Assembly (NCBI GenBank): GCA_019351975.1
Contig: JABBOG010000022.1
Span: 1-62,380, forward strand
DNA from: Acidobacteriota bacterium
GTDB lineage: Bacteria > Acidobacteriota > Terriglobia > Terriglobales > Acidobacteriaceae
Direction of reading: 5' to 3'
DNA: 62,380 bases
Position 1 is the first letter of the stretch, and every line of letters begins with the position of its first letter. This document shows, one piece after another, positions 32,171 to 40,552 of this stretch. The notes beneath the pieces are model-generated. The model had not been told where the DNA came from, searched no databases, and saw nothing but the letters and a program-made list of their open reading frames with translations. The position numbers and the translations under genes were made by a program.

Positions 32171-32587
32171 TCAGGCATAGATCGCGGCTTCAAAGCGCTC
32201 GATTGCGGCCTCGTCCCAGGCGTGGGAGGACTTTCGCCAGGTGTCGCCCTGCTCCTGCAGATAGTTGGGGAAGTTGGTGCGGCAGAAGCTGATGTGCGCG
32301 GAGAAATCGATGAAGGCCTGCGCGCTGCCGTCGAGGTAGAGCGCGCACTGCTGGCCGTCGCGCGACCACTGGACGCTGGCGATTCGCTCGCGGGTGGGGT
32401 CTTCGAGCGCGGAACCGGTGTAGATGAGCATGGCGTCCATGATGCTGTGCTCCTGCGTCTGCTGCGAACGGTCGCAGGCGTAGAAGTAGCCGGCGGGGCC
32501 CTCGTCTTCAAAGACAGCGGTCCACGGAACGGCGGGCGAGTTGGAGGAGAGAAAGGCGCGGCCGGGCGTGAAGGTAAGCGAATCCAT
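32171..32587 (-). CDS. DUF2251-like hypothetical protein
   Basis: A 138-residue protein with the segments PWTAVFEDEGPAGYFYACDR and HSIMDAMLIYTGSALED that resemble DUF2251 proteins, of unknown role. ATG 32587 has no ribosome site but has TACCCT six bases upstream, which indicates a leaderless transcript and also decides the start against the longer frame to 32653. It is followed 30 nt later by the membrane-anchored protein. Confidence 0.7.
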   Translation of the reverse strand: MDSLTFTPGRAFLSSNSPAVPWTAVFEDEGPAGYFYACDRSQQTQEHSIMDAMLIYTGSALEDPTRERIASVQWSRDGQQCALYLDGSAQAFIDFSAHISFCRTNFPNYLQEQGDTWRKSSHAWDEAAIERFEAAIYA

Positions 32588-32593
32588 AGCTAT

Positions 32594-32599
32594 AGGGTA
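32594..32599 (-). promoter_or_regulatory. -10 box of a probable leaderless promoter (DUF2251 gene)
   Basis: On the minus strand TACCCT, AGCTAT-complement spacer of 6 nt (ATAGCT), then ATG. The box lies in a 14-mer identical to one upstream of nadA (22369-22382). Confidence 0.5.
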
Positions 32600-32708
32600 C
32601 AGGGGCGACGGGGAGGGTTCCAGCCTTTTGCCTGAAGCTTCCAGCGAGGTCAACCGTCAGAAGCGCAAGGTCAGCAGGGAACAGTTCCTTCGATACACTG
32701 AACACTGC

Positions 32709-33989
32709 ATGAGATTGCGTGGATTTTATATTGGGCGGGCGCAGCGTGTGGCGGCGCTGCTGCTGCTGGTGCTGTTCGGAGAGTGCTTGTGGACCATCGG
32801 GCATCAGGCGCTCGATGCGACCGACTATCGCTATGCGCGCTGCGGGCGCGAGATGTGGGAGAGCCCGTCGGTGCTGCAGGGCTACTTTACGACCTGCGGA
32901 AACCTCAACGGAGACGGCACGTTCGCGTACAGGCTGGCGGGGCTGCCGCTGACGGCGCAGCGCGTCGTGCTGCTGTCGATTGACCACTTTCGCAAGCCCG
33001 CGAATCGCGTGTATGCGAATGGCTCGCTCAACGGTTCGACGTGGGAGGCAAGGCATGAGCTGGCCTATGTGAAGTACCTGGAGCGGCTGCCGTTTGTGTT
33101 GTTTGCGATATGGCTGGGCGGTGGGTTGTGGTGGGTGTGCAAGCGGTTGTTTGGCGCGGAGGGTGGAGCGTTTGCGCTGGCGCTGTATGTGTTTTGTCCT
33201 TCGATCGTGAAGTATGCAACGCAACCGAATAACGAGATCCTCGCGATGTGGGGGCTCTATGGTCTGGTGTATACGGCGATGGGCGTGGCGCACGCGTTGC
33301 AGGGGCCGCGCAAGAAATGGAAGCCGAGGATCATTCTGCTGACGGTCGCGCTGGGGTTGACTGCGATGGCCCACATCCTGGCTGCGATGGTCGGATTTGT
33401 GGCCGGAATGGTGTTCTTCTACTATCTGGCGGAGCGACGCCGAGCGTACGTGGCGCAGATTATGACCTACGCAGCGCTGGGCGCGCTGGTGATCGTCTTC
33501 GCAGGGTTCAGCTTCAAATTTTCCGCGTTTCTGTATGTGTTCAGCGGTGGAAGCGGCCGCTTCTGGTTCTCAACGGATGCCGCGCAGCACTTTTTCATGA
33601 CAGCGCAGAACGCTGGCATCACCGTCGCCGCGCTGGTTGCAGCAGTGATCTACGTGAGCAGCCGACGCAGCCGGTACTTTGGCAATACGGCGCCTCTGCT
33701 GATGCTGCTGGTGCTGTTTCCGCTGTACACGACGCAGGTGATCACGGCGCCGCGGGTGTGGGCGCTGCCGTTTCTGTTTACCTTTATCGGCGGCGTGTTT
33801 TCCGACGCGCTGGACCAGCCCGCAGCCCAGCGGGGAGTCCAGCCGGGAGCCCAGCCGGGAGCCCAGCCGGGAGCGCCGGCCGCACCCGCCAGGAGCAGGG
33901 AACGCAAGGTCTTTCTGCTGCTCACCGGTGGTGTTGTCGTCACGCAGGCGGTCCTGTGCTGGGTCGCGATGGCGGGCATGATGCAGTAG
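32709..33989 (+). CDS. polytopic membrane protein, glycosyltransferase-39-like topology
   Basis: A 426-residue protein with about nine hydrophobic helices and an early extracytoplasmic loop (about 32-115) containing WTIGHQALDATDYRYARCGR. The layout and lengths resemble dolichyl-phosphate-mannose-type glycosyltransferases (GT-C fold), but the diagnostic acidic pair in the first loop is not obvious, so the enzyme call is weak. ATG 32709 is preceded by TACACT nine bases upstream and no ribosome site. Near residue 375 a 12-nt repeat encodes tandem AQPG units in a cytoplasmic loop. The product could equally be a flippase or an unknown transporter. Confidence 0.6.
   Translation: MRLRGFYIGRAQRVAALLLLVLFGECLWTIGHQALDATDYRYARCGREMWESPSVLQGYFTTCGNLNGDGTFAYRLAGLPLTAQRVVLLSIDHFRKPANRVYANGSLNGSTWEARHELAYVKYLERLPFVLFAIWLGGGLWWVCKRLFGAEGGAFALALYVFCPSIVKYATQPNNEILAMWGLYGLVYTAMGVAHALQGPRKKWKPRIILLTVALGLTAMAHILAAMVGFVAGMVFFYYLAERRRAYVAQIMTYAALGALVIVFAGFSFKFSAFLYVFSGGSGRFWFSTDAAQHFFMTAQNAGITVAALVAAVIYVSSRRSRYFGNTAPLLMLLVLFPLYTTQVITAPRVWALPFLFTFIGGVFSDALDQPAAQRGVQPGAQPGAQPGAPAAPARSRERKVFLLLTGGVVVTQAVLCWVAMAGMMQ
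33834..33872 (+). repeat. 12-nt coding tandem repeat (AQPG units)
   Basis: Units GGAGYCCAGCCG at 33834, 33846 and 33858, plus a partial fourth, encode repeated (V/A)QPG. The repeat keeps the frame at any copy number. Confidence 0.8.
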
Positions 33990-34022
33990 ATGGGGGGGGA
34001 ATACGGTGCGGCACATGCGGCA

Positions 34023-34036
34023 GCGCACCGGTGCGC
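34023..34036. promoter_or_regulatory. perfect 14-bp palindrome upstream of the L,D-transpeptidase gene
   Basis: GCGCACCGGTGCGC is fully self-complementary and lies 46 nt before ATG 34082. It could be a dimeric regulator site; no terminator T-run follows. Confidence 0.4.
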
Positions 34037-34081
34037 CATAGCATGTAGGCTTAAGGTATCGCTTCGAGGCAATCCTGAATC

Positions 34082-35926
34082 ATGACAGTTCGTACACGCG
34101 CTCTACGCACCACGCTGGCCGTTGCCGCGATGACGTGCTCACTGCTGCCGATGAGCGGCTGCAAGGGCGGCATCAAGGGTTTTCTGGCACGGCTCCATCA
34201 CCGCAAGGCGACGTCGAAGGCCAACACGACTGCGTATGCGGACAGCGTTGAATCGATCATCGCCACACCGAAGCTGAAGTCTCTGCGATGGCCGAACTTC
34301 GCAGACGATCAGCCAGCCGTGCGCAAGTTTTACGGCGACCGCAACGACGAGCTTGCATGGACGCGCAAGGGCAAGCCCACCACCGCTGCGCTGCAGTTGC
34401 AACAACTCTTCGAGACTGCTGCGAACAAGGGTCTCAACCCGGAGGACTACGACGCTTCGCGGTGGCAGAGCAGGGACATCCAGCTGAACGCCTTCGCGCG
34501 GCATAACGATGCGTCGAGCGCGGCGCAGGAGGCTGTGGCGAGCTTCGATGTCGGCATGACGATCGACGCGACGCGGTACCTCGAAGATCTGCATGCGGGT
34601 CGGATCAACCCGCAGACATTGAACTTCGACATCGATACGCCGGCCAAGCGCGCCGCGTTCGATGTGGCCACGCTGCTGAACGATCAAATCGTCGACGCAG
34701 ATGATGTGCCGAAGATTGCCGAGTCCGTTGAGCCGCAGAATGATCACTATACGGCGACGAAGCTCGCGCTGACGGCGTACATGAGCCTGGCCGCGGCACA
34801 AAGGTCTGCTCCGCCGCGGGCGCTGCCAGCACTGCCAGCGGGAGCCAAGCCGGTGGGTGTGGGTGAGTTGTACGCAGCTGTACCGCAGTTGTGGGAGCGG
34901 CTCCAGATGGAGGGCGATGCTCCTGCGTCCACGACCGCCGGCGATGGTGAAGGATCGCCGCGCGTCTATTCTGCGAAGGTCGCCGCAGCCGTGAAGCTCT
35001 ATCAGGAGCGGCATGGACTGCAGGACGATGGAAGGCTTGGCGACGCCACGATCGCCTCCCTGAATGTGCCGATGAGCGTGCGTGTACGCGAACTGAACGA
35101 TGCGCTGGAGCGCTGGCGCTGGCTGCCGGACAACTACATGCATCCCCGCGTTCTGGTGAACCTGCCCGAGTTCATGCTGCGCGCCTATGACCCCGACCAC
35201 ACGCTTGCGTTCAAGATGCGCACGGTCATCGGCGAGGTGAAAGGGAACCACGATACGCCAATGTTTGTGCGGCTGATGCGCTATGTGGTCTTTCGTCCTT
35301 ACTGGAACCTGCCTCCGTCGATCATCAAGAAAGATCTCGTGCCGCATATGCAGCGCAGCGGAACGGAGTATCTGGCGAAGAACGACTACCAGGTCTACAA
35401 GAACGATGGAACCGTGGTGACAAGCTTCACGGCGCATGACCTGGAGCACCTGCGTTACAACGTGCGGCAGATGCCGGGTCCGAAGAACTCGCTGGGGCTG
35501 GTGAAGTTCCTGTTTCCGAACGAGTATGACGTGTACATGCACTCGACGCCGGAGCTGATGCTGTTCGGGCTCTCGCGCCGCGACCGGTCGCATGGATGCG
35601 TGCGGCTGCAGCACGCTGACCAGATGGCGCTGTGGGTGCTGCACGGCGATCAGAAGGACCCGGATGAGGAAAACGGATGGGACGCGGACAAGATCGACGT
35701 CGCGATGACCGGGGACCTGAACAACAGAACGGTGGGCTTGAAGACGCCGCTTCCAGTGGTGATCGGGTACTTCACCGCGATGGCCGACGAGGACGGAACG
35801 ATCCACTTCTTCGACGACCTTTATGGCTATGACAAGCAGCTTGAGGCTGCGCTGGCGAAGGGGCGGCCGTATGAGCGCGCGGAGATCAAGGTGAACCCAA
35901 CGCTGATAGCGGGCGAGACGGAGTAG
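34082..35926 (+). CDS. L,D-transpeptidase (YcbB/LdtD-like) lipoprotein candidate
   Basis: A 614-residue peptidoglycan cross-linking enzyme. The signal peptide ends LLPMSGCKGG, a possible lipoprotein site. A scaffold domain follows (about 70-250; FYGDRNDELAWTRKGKPT, NKGLNPEDYDASRW), then a peptidoglycan-binding repeat (VKLYQERHGLQDDGRLGDAT, about 305-330), and the YkuD catalytic domain with VYMHSTPELMLFGLSRRDRS and the catalytic SHGCVRLQHADQMALWVL. The active cysteine is thus present. This domain order matches E. coli YcbB. ATG 34082 has no strong ribosome site. The gene converges on dnaB with 3 nt between stops. Confidence 0.92.
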   Translation: MTVRTRALRTTLAVAAMTCSLLPMSGCKGGIKGFLARLHHRKATSKANTTAYADSVESIIATPKLKSLRWPNFADDQPAVRKFYGDRNDELAWTRKGKPTTAALQLQQLFETAANKGLNPEDYDASRWQSRDIQLNAFARHNDASSAAQEAVASFDVGMTIDATRYLEDLHAGRINPQTLNFDIDTPAKRAAFDVATLLNDQIVDADDVPKIAESVEPQNDHYTATKLALTAYMSLAAAQRSAPPRALPALPAGAKPVGVGELYAAVPQLWERLQMEGDAPASTTAGDGEGSPRVYSAKVAAAVKLYQERHGLQDDGRLGDATIASLNVPMSVRVRELNDALERWRWLPDNYMHPRVLVNLPEFMLRAYDPDHTLAFKMRTVIGEVKGNHDTPMFVRLMRYVVFRPYWNLPPSIIKKDLVPHMQRSGTEYLAKNDYQVYKNDGTVVTSFTAHDLEHLRYNVRQMPGPKNSLGLVKFLFPNEYDVYMHSTPELMLFGLSRRDRSHGCVRLQHADQMALWVLHGDQKDPDEENGWDADKIDVAMTGDLNNRTVGLKTPLPVVIGYFTAMADEDGTIHFFDDLYGYDKQLEAALAKGRPYERAEIKVNPTLIAGETE

Positions 35927-35929
35927 GCG

Positions 35930-37327
35930 TTAGTAGGCGTCGCCGCCGGAGTCGCCGCCGTGGCTGAGGTCGAGATTCTCGAAGCGCGTAAAGTCCGCGA
36001 GATATGCAAGCTTGACGGTCCCCGTAGGGCCGTTGCGCTGCTTCGCAATAATGATCTCGGCCTGGCCCTTGATGTCTTCATTCTCGCGGTCATAGTACTC
36101 TTCGCGATGGATGAAGGCGACGACGTCGGCGTCTTGTTCGATGGATCCTGACTCGCGCAGGTCGGAGAGCAGCGGCTTCTTGTCGCCGGTGCGCTGCTCG
36201 CTTCCACGCGATAGCTGCGAGAGCGCAACGACGGGTACGCCGAGTTCTTTGGCGAGCGCCTTCAGACCGCGCGAGATCGAGCTGACCTCCTGCGTGCGAT
36301 TCTCAAACTTCTTCTGCGAGCTTCCAGCCGAGCCGGTCATCAGCTGCAGGTAGTCGATGACGATGAGATCGAGCTGGCCGTTCTCCTGCTGGCGCAATCT
36401 TCTTGCTTTGGCGCGCATCTCGGCGAGCGTAATGCCTGGCGTGTCGTCGATAAACATTCGGGAGTTCATCAGGCGGTCGAGCGCGGCGATGAGCTTGCCC
36501 TTGTCTTCGCGCGGGATAAACCCCGTCTGCAACTTGCGCGAGCCGACCATCGCCTCGCTGGCCAGCATGCGTCGCAGGAGCGATTCCTTGCTCATTTCCA
36601 GCGAGAAGACGGCGACTACTTTGTTGTCCTTCACAGCGCAGTTCTGCGCGATGTTGATAGCCCACGCGGTCTTGCCCATGCTGGGTCTGGCGGCGATGAT
36701 GATGAGCTCCGACCCTTGCAGGCCGCTGGTCATCTTGTCGAACTCGATGTAGTGCGTGGCAAGGCCGGTGACCTCGCGCCCCTGCTCGTACAGCGCGTCG
36801 ATGGAGCCGAAGGAGCTGGCGACGATCTCGGGAATGCCGGAGAAGCCGCGCTGGATGGCGGAGTCGGCGATGGAGGCAAGCTGCACCTCGATGTCGTTGA
36901 GGACGGTGGTCGCATCTTCGGTCTGGTCGGATGCCTTCACCATGCCGTCGTTGAAGACGCCGAGCATCTGCCGCAGCAGCGACTTGTCCTTGATGATGCG
37001 GACGTAGGACTCAACGTTGGGATTGCGGGGGATGCCTTCGGTGAGGAACGCGAGATACGCTGCGCCACCGATGGCGTCGAGTTCGCGGCGCTTGGTGAGC
37101 GCGTCCATGACGGTGATGAGATCGACGGCGTGGCCGAGCGCGAGGAGATCGACGATGACGCGGTAGACGCGCTGGTGGGAGTCGAGCGCGAAGTCTTCGG
37201 GGCGCAGCTTCGCGGTCGCGTCGGTGATGGCCACCGCGTCGAGCAGCATCGCACCCAGCACCGTTACCTCGGTCTGGATGGAGGATGGCAGGCCATCATT
37301 CGGATTGGGCATTGCGAGAATTGCCAT
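35930..37327 (-). CDS. dnaB: replicative DNA helicase DnaB
   Basis: Ring helicase that unwinds the chromosome at the fork. The 465 residues contain the N-terminal domain (LPSSIQTEVTVLGAMLLDAV, SHQRVYRVIVDLLALGHAVD), Walker A in AARPSMGKTAWAINIAQN, the DnaB signature FSLEMSKESLLRRMLASEA, Walker B in LDLIVIDYLQLMTG, and ALSQLSRGSEQR with LSDLRESGSIEQDADVV. All key parts are present and the length is normal. A P-loop protein gene precedes it by 14 nt in the same direction. Confidence 0.97.
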   Translation of the reverse strand: MAILAMPNPNDGLPSSIQTEVTVLGAMLLDAVAITDATAKLRPEDFALDSHQRVYRVIVDLLALGHAVDLITVMDALTKRRELDAIGGAAYLAFLTEGIPRNPNVESYVRIIKDKSLLRQMLGVFNDGMVKASDQTEDATTVLNDIEVQLASIADSAIQRGFSGIPEIVASSFGSIDALYEQGREVTGLATHYIEFDKMTSGLQGSELIIIAARPSMGKTAWAINIAQNCAVKDNKVVAVFSLEMSKESLLRRMLASEAMVGSRKLQTGFIPREDKGKLIAALDRLMNSRMFIDDTPGITLAEMRAKARRLRQQENGQLDLIVIDYLQLMTGSAGSSQKKFENRTQEVSSISRGLKALAKELGVPVVALSQLSRGSEQRTGDKKPLLSDLRESGSIEQDADVVAFIHREEYYDRENEDIKGQAEIIIAKQRNGPTGTVKLAYLADFTRFENLDLSHGGDSGGDAY

Positions 37328-37341
37328 TGGTTCCTATACGA

Positions 37342-37893
37342 TCAAGCGGCGGATGATGCTGGTGGCAGTCGAAGTTGTTTCACGATCGTTGCAGCGGCCT
37401 CTGCGGGAGTGCATGTGCTCGTGTCGATAGACAGGCGCGGCTTTGGCATGTGCGATGTATCAAAGACACCGTCTGCGTGAAGTTGTTCGAAGACCTGCGC
37501 TGAAACTAGTTTGCCATGGAGATGCCGCGATGGACGATCGATGCGGCGCAGCAGCTCCTCGTGCGGCGCCGTCAGCTCCACGAAATCGATAGAACCGCCA
37601 GCAGAAACAATGGCTTCGACAGCATTGTTCGTGAAGCTACCGCTGACGGATGTCTCGGGGTTGAAGGTGAAGATCATCCCGGGCAATCCCGCAGCACTGG
37701 CTTCTTCGAAGACCGACAGCCAGATGTCTTCGCGCAGCGCAACGAATGGCTCACTGCCAAAGTCGAAGACAGACAGCAGCATGTCCACGACCAGATGGTT
37801 ATGGAAGAGCCTGTAACCCGTAAGGGTTGCGAGCTCTTTTGCTACCTTGTATTTACCCGTGGCGGGAAGTCCATAGAGGAACACAAGCTTCAT
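37342..37893 (-). CDS. P-loop kinase-like / AAA family protein
   Basis: A 183-residue protein with a Walker A motif right at the start (FLYGLPATGKYKVAKEL), as in small metabolite kinases and zeta-toxin-type or AAA_33 proteins. The remaining sequence has FHNHLVVDMLLSVF, a possible substrate-binding part, and RRIDRPSRHLHGKL, resembling the arginine-containing lid. The substrate is unknown. ATG 37893 has no clear ribosome site. It lies upstream of dnaB (14 nt gap), but a functional link to replication is not implied. It is separated from the aminotransferase gene by 142 nt. Confidence 0.75.
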   Translation of the reverse strand: MKLVFLYGLPATGKYKVAKELATLTGYRLFHNHLVVDMLLSVFDFGSEPFVALREDIWLSVFEEASAAGLPGMIFTFNPETSVSGSFTNNAVEAIVSAGGSIDFVELTAPHEELLRRIDRPSRHLHGKLVSAQVFEQLHADGVFDTSHMPKPRLSIDTSTCTPAEAAATIVKQLRLPPASSAA

Positions 37894-37984
37894 AGTGCAG
37901 TCGTCTCCGCAGCCTTTTCTACGTGAAGGCTAAGAGTAGCGGACGCGCGCACTGTGCGTAGCTCGGAAATGTGGGAAACACGGT

Positions 37985-38019
37985 CGAAACGCAGCAATCC
38001 CTGAAGTTGCCGCGTTTCG
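37985..38019. other. intergenic stem-loop downstream of the aminotransferase gene
   Basis: CGAAACGC (37985-37992) pairs with GCGTTTCG (38012-38019); inside it GCAA pairs with TTGC past an A/C mismatch, leaving a 9-nt loop. It lies 17 nt after the stop codon of the minus-strand aminotransferase gene. There is no T-run, so it may stabilise the mRNA 3' end or act as a weak terminator. Confidence 0.5.
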
Positions 38020-38035
38020 CCGGAGTGCGGGAAAT

Positions 38036-39286
38036 CTACTTAGCGTTTGCGTGTTGCAACGAGCAGTGGCTGAGTTCACGGCCGCAGAGGCACTTGCTTT
38101 GCTCGGCTGCGGTCGCGCTGCGTTCGGCGTAGAGCTTCTGCGCGGCGATGAGGCCGTCGCCGAACTTTGCGCCAAGCTGAGGGACCGACTTCACGACGAC
38201 CTGCTCCAGTGCGCCGATCAGCGCGATGGTGTCCATGTAGTCGAAGAAGCCGAGGTGCGCGATGCGGAAGATCTGGCCCTTCATCTCGCCCTGGCCGTTG
38301 GTGATGATGGCTGCGAAGCGCGACTTCAGCTCCTTCACGAAGACACCGGAGTCCACGCCCTCTGGTGCGAGGACGGCCGTGGCTGCGGTGCCGAAGGCGT
38401 CGGGAGCGAAGAGCTTGAGGCCCATGGCGGTGACGGCGGCGCGGGTCATTGCGGCGATGGTCTCGGCGTTTTCGACGAGCTTTTTACGCCCCTCGGTGAG
38501 CGATCCGTCGCCCTGCGCTGCGATCCAGTCGAAGGCTGCGCCGAGGGCTGCAATCAACGCAACAGCGGGCGTGTAGGCGCTCTCGCCGTTTTTGGCGTTC
38601 TTGCGCTCCTTGCGCAGGTCAAAGTAGTAGCGCGGGTTGTAGCTCGCCTCCATGCGGTCCCAGGCGCGTGCGCTGACGGCGAGGTAGCTGAGTCCCGGCG
38701 GAATCATGACCGCCTTCTGCGAGCCGCCGACGAGAACATCGACGCCCCATCCATCCATGTCGATGTGCGTGGTGCCGAGGCCGGTGATGGCGTCGACGAC
38801 GAGCAGCGCCTCGGAGTTGGTCTCCTTCAACAGCTTTGCGATGGCGGGAACGCAGTGGCGCACGCCGGTGCTGGTCTCGGTCGCCTGCATGAAGACGGCG
38901 CGGGTTTCAAGCTTGAGTGCAGCCTTGACCTCGTCAACCGAAAAGGTCTGCCCGTAGGGAGCGCTGACGACATCGACATGGCAGCCGAACGCCTTCGCGA
39001 TGCCCGACCAGCGTTCGCCGAACTTACCGGCGGTCAGCACGAGTACGCGGTCGCCGGGCGAGGTCAGATTGGAGACCGAAGCCTCCATCGCGCCGGTGCC
39101 GGAGCTGGAGAGCAGGATGACGTCGTTGGCGGTGCCGACGAACTCCTTGAGCTGCGCGAGGACGCGTGTGTAGAGTGCGCGGAACTCCGCTGTGCGATGG
39201 TGGATATCGGCCGCTGCCATGGCAAACTGGGCGGCGGGGAGAAGGGGCGTTGGACCAGGCGTGAAGAGGCGCGTTTTCCGAATCAT
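38036..39286 (-). CDS. class V aminotransferase (serine-glyoxylate / alanine-glyoxylate type)
   Basis: A 416-residue PLP enzyme. It starts LFTPGPTPLLPAAQFAMAA, and has ILLSSSGTGAMEASVSNL at the cofactor phosphate site, VVDAITGLGTTHIDMDGWG, and the PLP lysine in VLVGGSQKAVMIPPGLSYLA. This fits the alanine/serine-glyoxylate aminotransferase branch of fold-type I, also home to archaeal SerC-like enzymes; exact substrates are unclear. The last 20 residues (KCLCGRELSHCSLQHANAK) add three cysteines and two histidines after the normal domain end. ATG 39286 has TAGAAT 7 nt upstream instead of a ribosome site. Confidence 0.9.
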   Translation of the reverse strand: MIRKTRLFTPGPTPLLPAAQFAMAAADIHHRTAEFRALYTRVLAQLKEFVGTANDVILLSSSGTGAMEASVSNLTSPGDRVLVLTAGKFGERWSGIAKAFGCHVDVVSAPYGQTFSVDEVKAALKLETRAVFMQATETSTGVRHCVPAIAKLLKETNSEALLVVDAITGLGTTHIDMDGWGVDVLVGGSQKAVMIPPGLSYLAVSARAWDRMEASYNPRYYFDLRKERKNAKNGESAYTPAVALIAALGAAFDWIAAQGDGSLTEGRKKLVENAETIAAMTRAAVTAMGLKLFAPDAFGTAATAVLAPEGVDSGVFVKELKSRFAAIITNGQGEMKGQIFRIAHLGFFDYMDTIALIGALEQVVVKSVPQLGAKFGDGLIAAQKLYAERSATAAEQSKCLCGRELSHCSLQHANAK

Positions 39287-39293
39287 GTTGTCT

Positions 39294-39299
39294 ATTCTA
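39294..39299 (-). promoter_or_regulatory. -10 box of a probable leaderless promoter (aminotransferase)
   Basis: On the minus strand TAGAAT, AGACAAC (7 nt), then ATG, with no Shine-Dalgarno. No convincing -35 box is seen. Confidence 0.5.
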
Positions 39300-39401
39300 C
39301 CGACTTTCGCGGGTGCTCAGCGTCGTCGCCGCTCTGAACAGAATGGCAGGTGGACAGAGATTCTGCTTGTCCGCGATCAAAGCGTGAGAGAGACTCGTTG
39401 C

Positions 39402-39971
39402 ATGCTTATCGTATGGATTTGGAAGATACTGTTCTGGGCGTGGATCGCCTCCGAGATTGTGGTCGTTGTGATCACGCGGACGCGTCGAGGTAACGGAAAG
39501 ATCCAGGACCGCGGTTCCATGTTCGTCCTCTGGGGTGTGATCTTCAGCGCGATCTACGCGGGCGAGTGGATCGGCGCTGTGTATCGGCCTTCCGCGATGC
39601 ACGCCGGACATTGGCTGAGCGTTGTTGCCGTTGTACTGCTTGCGGTGGGTGTCGCGATTCGCTGGACGGCGATCCTGACGCTGGGCAAGTCGTTCAGCGT
39701 CAACGTAGCCATCCACGCCACGCAGACGCTGCACAAGACTGGGCTGTTCCGCTATATGCGCCATCCGTCGTACACCGGGATGCTGGTGATCTTTTTAGCC
39801 ATGGGGCTGGCGACGCGGAACTGGCTGGGTCTCGCGATCATCGTTGTTTTTCCGCTCGTCGCGTTGCTCTACCGCATGCACGTAGAGGAGGCTGCACTGG
39901 CGGGCGCGTTCGGCACGGACTATGCGGAGTACAGCAGGAGCACCAAGCGGCTGATCCCGGGCATCTACTGA
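39402..39971 (+). CDS. isoprenylcysteine carboxylmethyltransferase-like membrane protein
   Basis: A 189-residue membrane methyltransferase of the ICMT/PEMT-like family. Four or five helices are present; the SAM-binding signature HKTGLFRYMRHPSYTGMLVI lies at about 121-140, and EEAALAGAFGTDYAEYSRST, with the conserved E and Y, near the end. Bacterial members act on lipids or unknown isoprenoids. ATG 39402 was chosen at the first helix; it has GAGAGAGA nearby but no canonical ribosome site. The longer frame from 39192 overlaps the divergent aminotransferase gene and is rejected. Confidence 0.87.
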   Translation: MLIVWIWKILFWAWIASEIVVVVITRTRRGNGKIQDRGSMFVLWGVIFSAIYAGEWIGAVYRPSAMHAGHWLSVVAVVLLAVGVAIRWTAILTLGKSFSVNVAIHATQTLHKTGLFRYMRHPSYTGMLVIFLAMGLATRNWLGLAIIVVFPLVALLYRMHVEEAALAGAFGTDYAEYSRSTKRLIPGIY

Positions 39972-40061
39972 ACGTGCAGGGGTGACAGCCCAGGCTGCAG
40001 GCAGAAGGGGCGCGAATGCCTCGCGGCAGCGTAAACTTGTGGGGGATGAGGTGAAGTGGCG

Positions 40062-40541
40062 ATGGCAGGTATAGGGGACAAGCTAGGCAAAGATATTGTG
40101 GCGGCGATGAAGGCGCGCGAGCAGGAGAGGCTGACCACGCTGCGGCTGGTAAAGTCCGCGCTGAAGAACAAGGAGATTGACAAGCGCGAGCCGCTGACCG
40201 ATGCCGAGGAGCAGGCGATCCTCACGACAATGCTCAAGCAGCGCCGCGAATCCGTGGAGCAATTTACGAAGGGCAACCGGCCTGAACTCGCCGAAAAAGA
40301 GCAGGCGGAGATGGTGCTCATCGAAGGCTACATGCCGAAGGCGGCAGGCGAGGATGACATCCGCGCTATCGTAGCTGGCGCGGTGGAACAGATTGCGCAC
40401 GGCAACGGTGGCGCGCGCCCTGGCCCCAAAGATATGGGCGCGGTGATGAAGGTCGCGCAGCAGCGCATCCTCGCCGACGGCATCCGCGCAGACGGAAAAC
40501 TTGTCAGCGACCTGATCAAGGCGGAGCTCGCGAAGGCATAG
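40062..40541 (+). CDS. GatB/YqeY domain-containing protein
   Basis: A 159-residue stand-alone GatB/YqeY domain, helical and common in bacteria; the domain is the tRNA-binding tail of amidotransferase GatB, but the free protein has no settled role. Visible are the start IGDKLGKDIVAAMKAREQ with LRLVKSALKNKEID, the middle AEMVLIEGYMPKAAGEDDIR and the end MGAVMKVAQQRILADG with ADGKLVSDLIKAEL. ATG 40062 follows GAGGTGA by seven bases. Its stop is 11 nt from the converging DUF58 gene, which coincides with a switch in strand composition. Confidence 0.93.
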   Translation: MAGIGDKLGKDIVAAMKAREQERLTTLRLVKSALKNKEIDKREPLTDAEEQAILTTMLKQRRESVEQFTKGNRPELAEKEQAEMVLIEGYMPKAAGEDDIRAIVAGAVEQIAHGNGGARPGPKDMGAVMKVAQQRILADGIRADGKLVSDLIKAELAKA

Positions 40542-40552
40542 CGCATCGCGCT

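Noticed and set aside
34139-35806. A 555-codon open frame opposite the L,D-transpeptidase gene
   Set aside because: Arg/His/Leu-rich translation without domains; the plus-strand protein carries the SHGCVR active site.
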